From positions 248,001-312,000 of the forward strand of contig VWZL01004638.1 of assembly GCA_013396915.1 (NCBI GenBank): a stretch of DNA of 64,000 bases, read 5' to 3'. The position numbers and the translations under genes are program-made. Of this stretch, positions 62,887-64,000 are shown piece by piece. This DNA is from Stercorarius parasiticus. Taxonomy: Eukaryota > Chordata > Aves > Charadriiformes > Stercorariidae. The stretch's first letter is position 1. Each line of letters starts with the position of its first letter. The notes under the pieces are model-generated. The model was not told the DNA's origin. It made no database searches and worked only from the letters and a program-made list of their open reading frames with translations.

Positions 62887-62887
62887 A

Positions 62888-64000
62888 CTGGAAGTGAGAA
62901 AGAACTGAAAATTTCTGTGGGTATGTTTAATTAAATCTGGTCAAATGAAGTGAGTCCTTTTGTTTAGTATTTTGCATATTCTGTGCAGTATTTTGAGAGC
63001 TGCACCCTTACTGTAGAGTTAGCGTTATAATTGCTACTAATATGGGCAGTGTATAATCACAAGTCAGGACTGGGTTCTGCCAGGTCCTCGTGCCCTGATC
63101 ACAATAGTGCTCGCATCCAGTCCATGCACCCTGACTGCCTTGGTGTGGAAATGAGGTTCCACAGATGGGACTTTGTTAGGTGCTTGCGACTTGAATGATA
63201 CAGAGGTGGGACACAGGGCACACCTTCAGACCTGGGAGCAGACCTACCAGATTTCAGACTCCCTTGTTTAAACATGCCTCAGGCACCTGGGCACAGTGTG
63301 CTTCTCTGGGCTGTCATCAGGTGTCTTCACCACCACAGACCCACCAACTCCTCCTCCTCAGAAGGGGCAGAAAAGGAAGCCAGTGGGTTCTGGATATTTT
63401 GTCTATAATTGGTACTCTTCCCACAGATTACACTTGAGTAAGCTCACAAGCATAGCTGATGAAAACAGTGAACATATACTCAGCTTCCAACCTCTAGGAA
63501 AAATTAGAACCTAGGTCTAGACTCAATCCTGTTTTGCTTTGATATGCACTTAAATAAAACTCGAATCCATCCCACACTTTTCGAACAATTCATAGTACAA
63601 ACACGTTTGTTTTATTTTTGAAGCAATCTCCTACTGCATTTATGCAAAACTTTGACCCCACTTCTCCCTTAGAACATCACTGTCATGGGATGCAAGATCA
63701 GCTACAATTTCAGGCACAGGAAAGGGTCAAATAGCATAACTAATTGCACTTTTATGAAAGACAACAGAACACAAGTTCGACAATTCAAGCTTGCAATGCA
63801 ACCACATTTAAATGTTGAATACCCATTTGAATCAGAACCCATCATTGCCCATACCCCTCAAAAATCCAAGCATAAAAATTCTCCAGTGAGATGCAGAGCA
63901 CAATCAGCACTTTCTCTGTTGTGTTTCCTCCACATTTGAAAATTAGTACAAGTTAAATGTATAACTAATTTGGTGATTGTTGGGTGTTAGCACTATTTGT
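62888..64000. other. Noncoding stretch with a GC-rich patch, no gene seen
   Basis: No supportable gene. From 63050 to about 63420 composition is more balanced and two + frames overlap (63195-63437, 63296-63514), both unrecognised. The CTCCTCCTCAGAAGG stretch near 63351-63365 looks acceptor-like but no convincing exon follows. The end of the window is AT-rich again; an 84-codon frame at 63685-63939 is unrecognised. Confidence 0.55.

Larger units (their letters stand above)
62298..62887 (+). mobile_element. CR1 LINE retrotransposon, 5'-truncated, 3' end intact
   Basis: About 590 bp of a second CR1 copy, same strand as the first but a different subfamily. Landmarks are TATCAGAAATAGTGTGGCG at the left edge, CTGGAGCGTGTCCAGAGAAG near 62430, GGGTCTGGAGAACAAGTCTT near 62467, GGATATTAGGAAAAATTTC near 62673 and GGACTCGATGATCTTAAAGG near 62824. 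The 3' end is marked by diverged octamers GATTCTATAATTCTAAG and ATTCTATGA at about 62861-62886. It matches the typical avian form closely along most of its length, so it seems younger than the first copy. The left boundary is estimated. Confidence 0.96.

Noticed and set aside
1..64000. CRISPR array, bacterial operons, Shine-Dalgarno sites, replication origin
   Set aside because: CR1 and MIR elements and long noncoding AT-rich DNA show a vertebrate nuclear genome. No regularly spaced direct repeats were seen.
1..64000. tRNA, rRNA or snRNA genes
   Set aside because: I saw no cloverleaf with A and B boxes or known snRNA blocks. The tRNA-like words present belong to MIR heads. Short or diverged RNA genes could be missed by eye.

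Overview
The window looks like bird nuclear DNA. The clearest evidence is two 5'-truncated CR1 LINE retrotransposons of avian type (about 11970-12660 and 62298-62887). Both end in the CR1 3' signature, a short run of 8-bp ATTCTATG-like units. The rest is AT-rich, mostly unique sequence with no long open frames, no operon-like structure and no RNA gene that I recognise. This fits a large intron or an intergenic gene desert. I cannot name the species or chromosome.

No protein-coding gene can be supported. The longest open frame is about 173 codons from an ATG (24330-24851), and it resembles nothing I recognise. Most open frames are short, overlap one another on both strands, and often begin at a non-ATG codon; they look like chance. 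The one exon-like signal is at 18648-18695: an acceptor-like tract, a short acidic reading frame ending in TGA, and an AATAAA 147 nt later. It is a hypothesis only.

The recognisable content is fossil retroposons. There are three CR1 pieces: two fairly well preserved on the + strand, and one much older on the - strand near 58570-58745. There are about seven MIR-type SINE relics, at 2939-3080 (+), 14815-14920 (+), 26803-26960 (+), 28697-28800 (-, split by a 29-nt A run), 46985-47110 (+), 49617-49684 (+) and 50405-50600 (-, the best). Their sequence matches the MIR form found in reptiles and birds.

Simple repeats are TG/GA at 33564-33611, TAT at 30418-30446, AAAAT at 33195-33219, a CA/TA compound at 61590-61700, and several A/C-rich (or complementary G/T-rich) tracts of one similar texture. 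Local GC-rich patches stand out at 20815-21000, 24521-24868, 35160-35560, 55500-55990 and 63050-63420. A few stretches rich in homeodomain-type TAAT cores (18440-18600, 29690-29900, 40440-40580) are candidate conserved noncoding elements.

I found no new biological system. The items most worth checking are the possible terminal exon at 18.65 kb, the GC-rich patches with overlapping open frames, and the recurring A/C-rich tracts.
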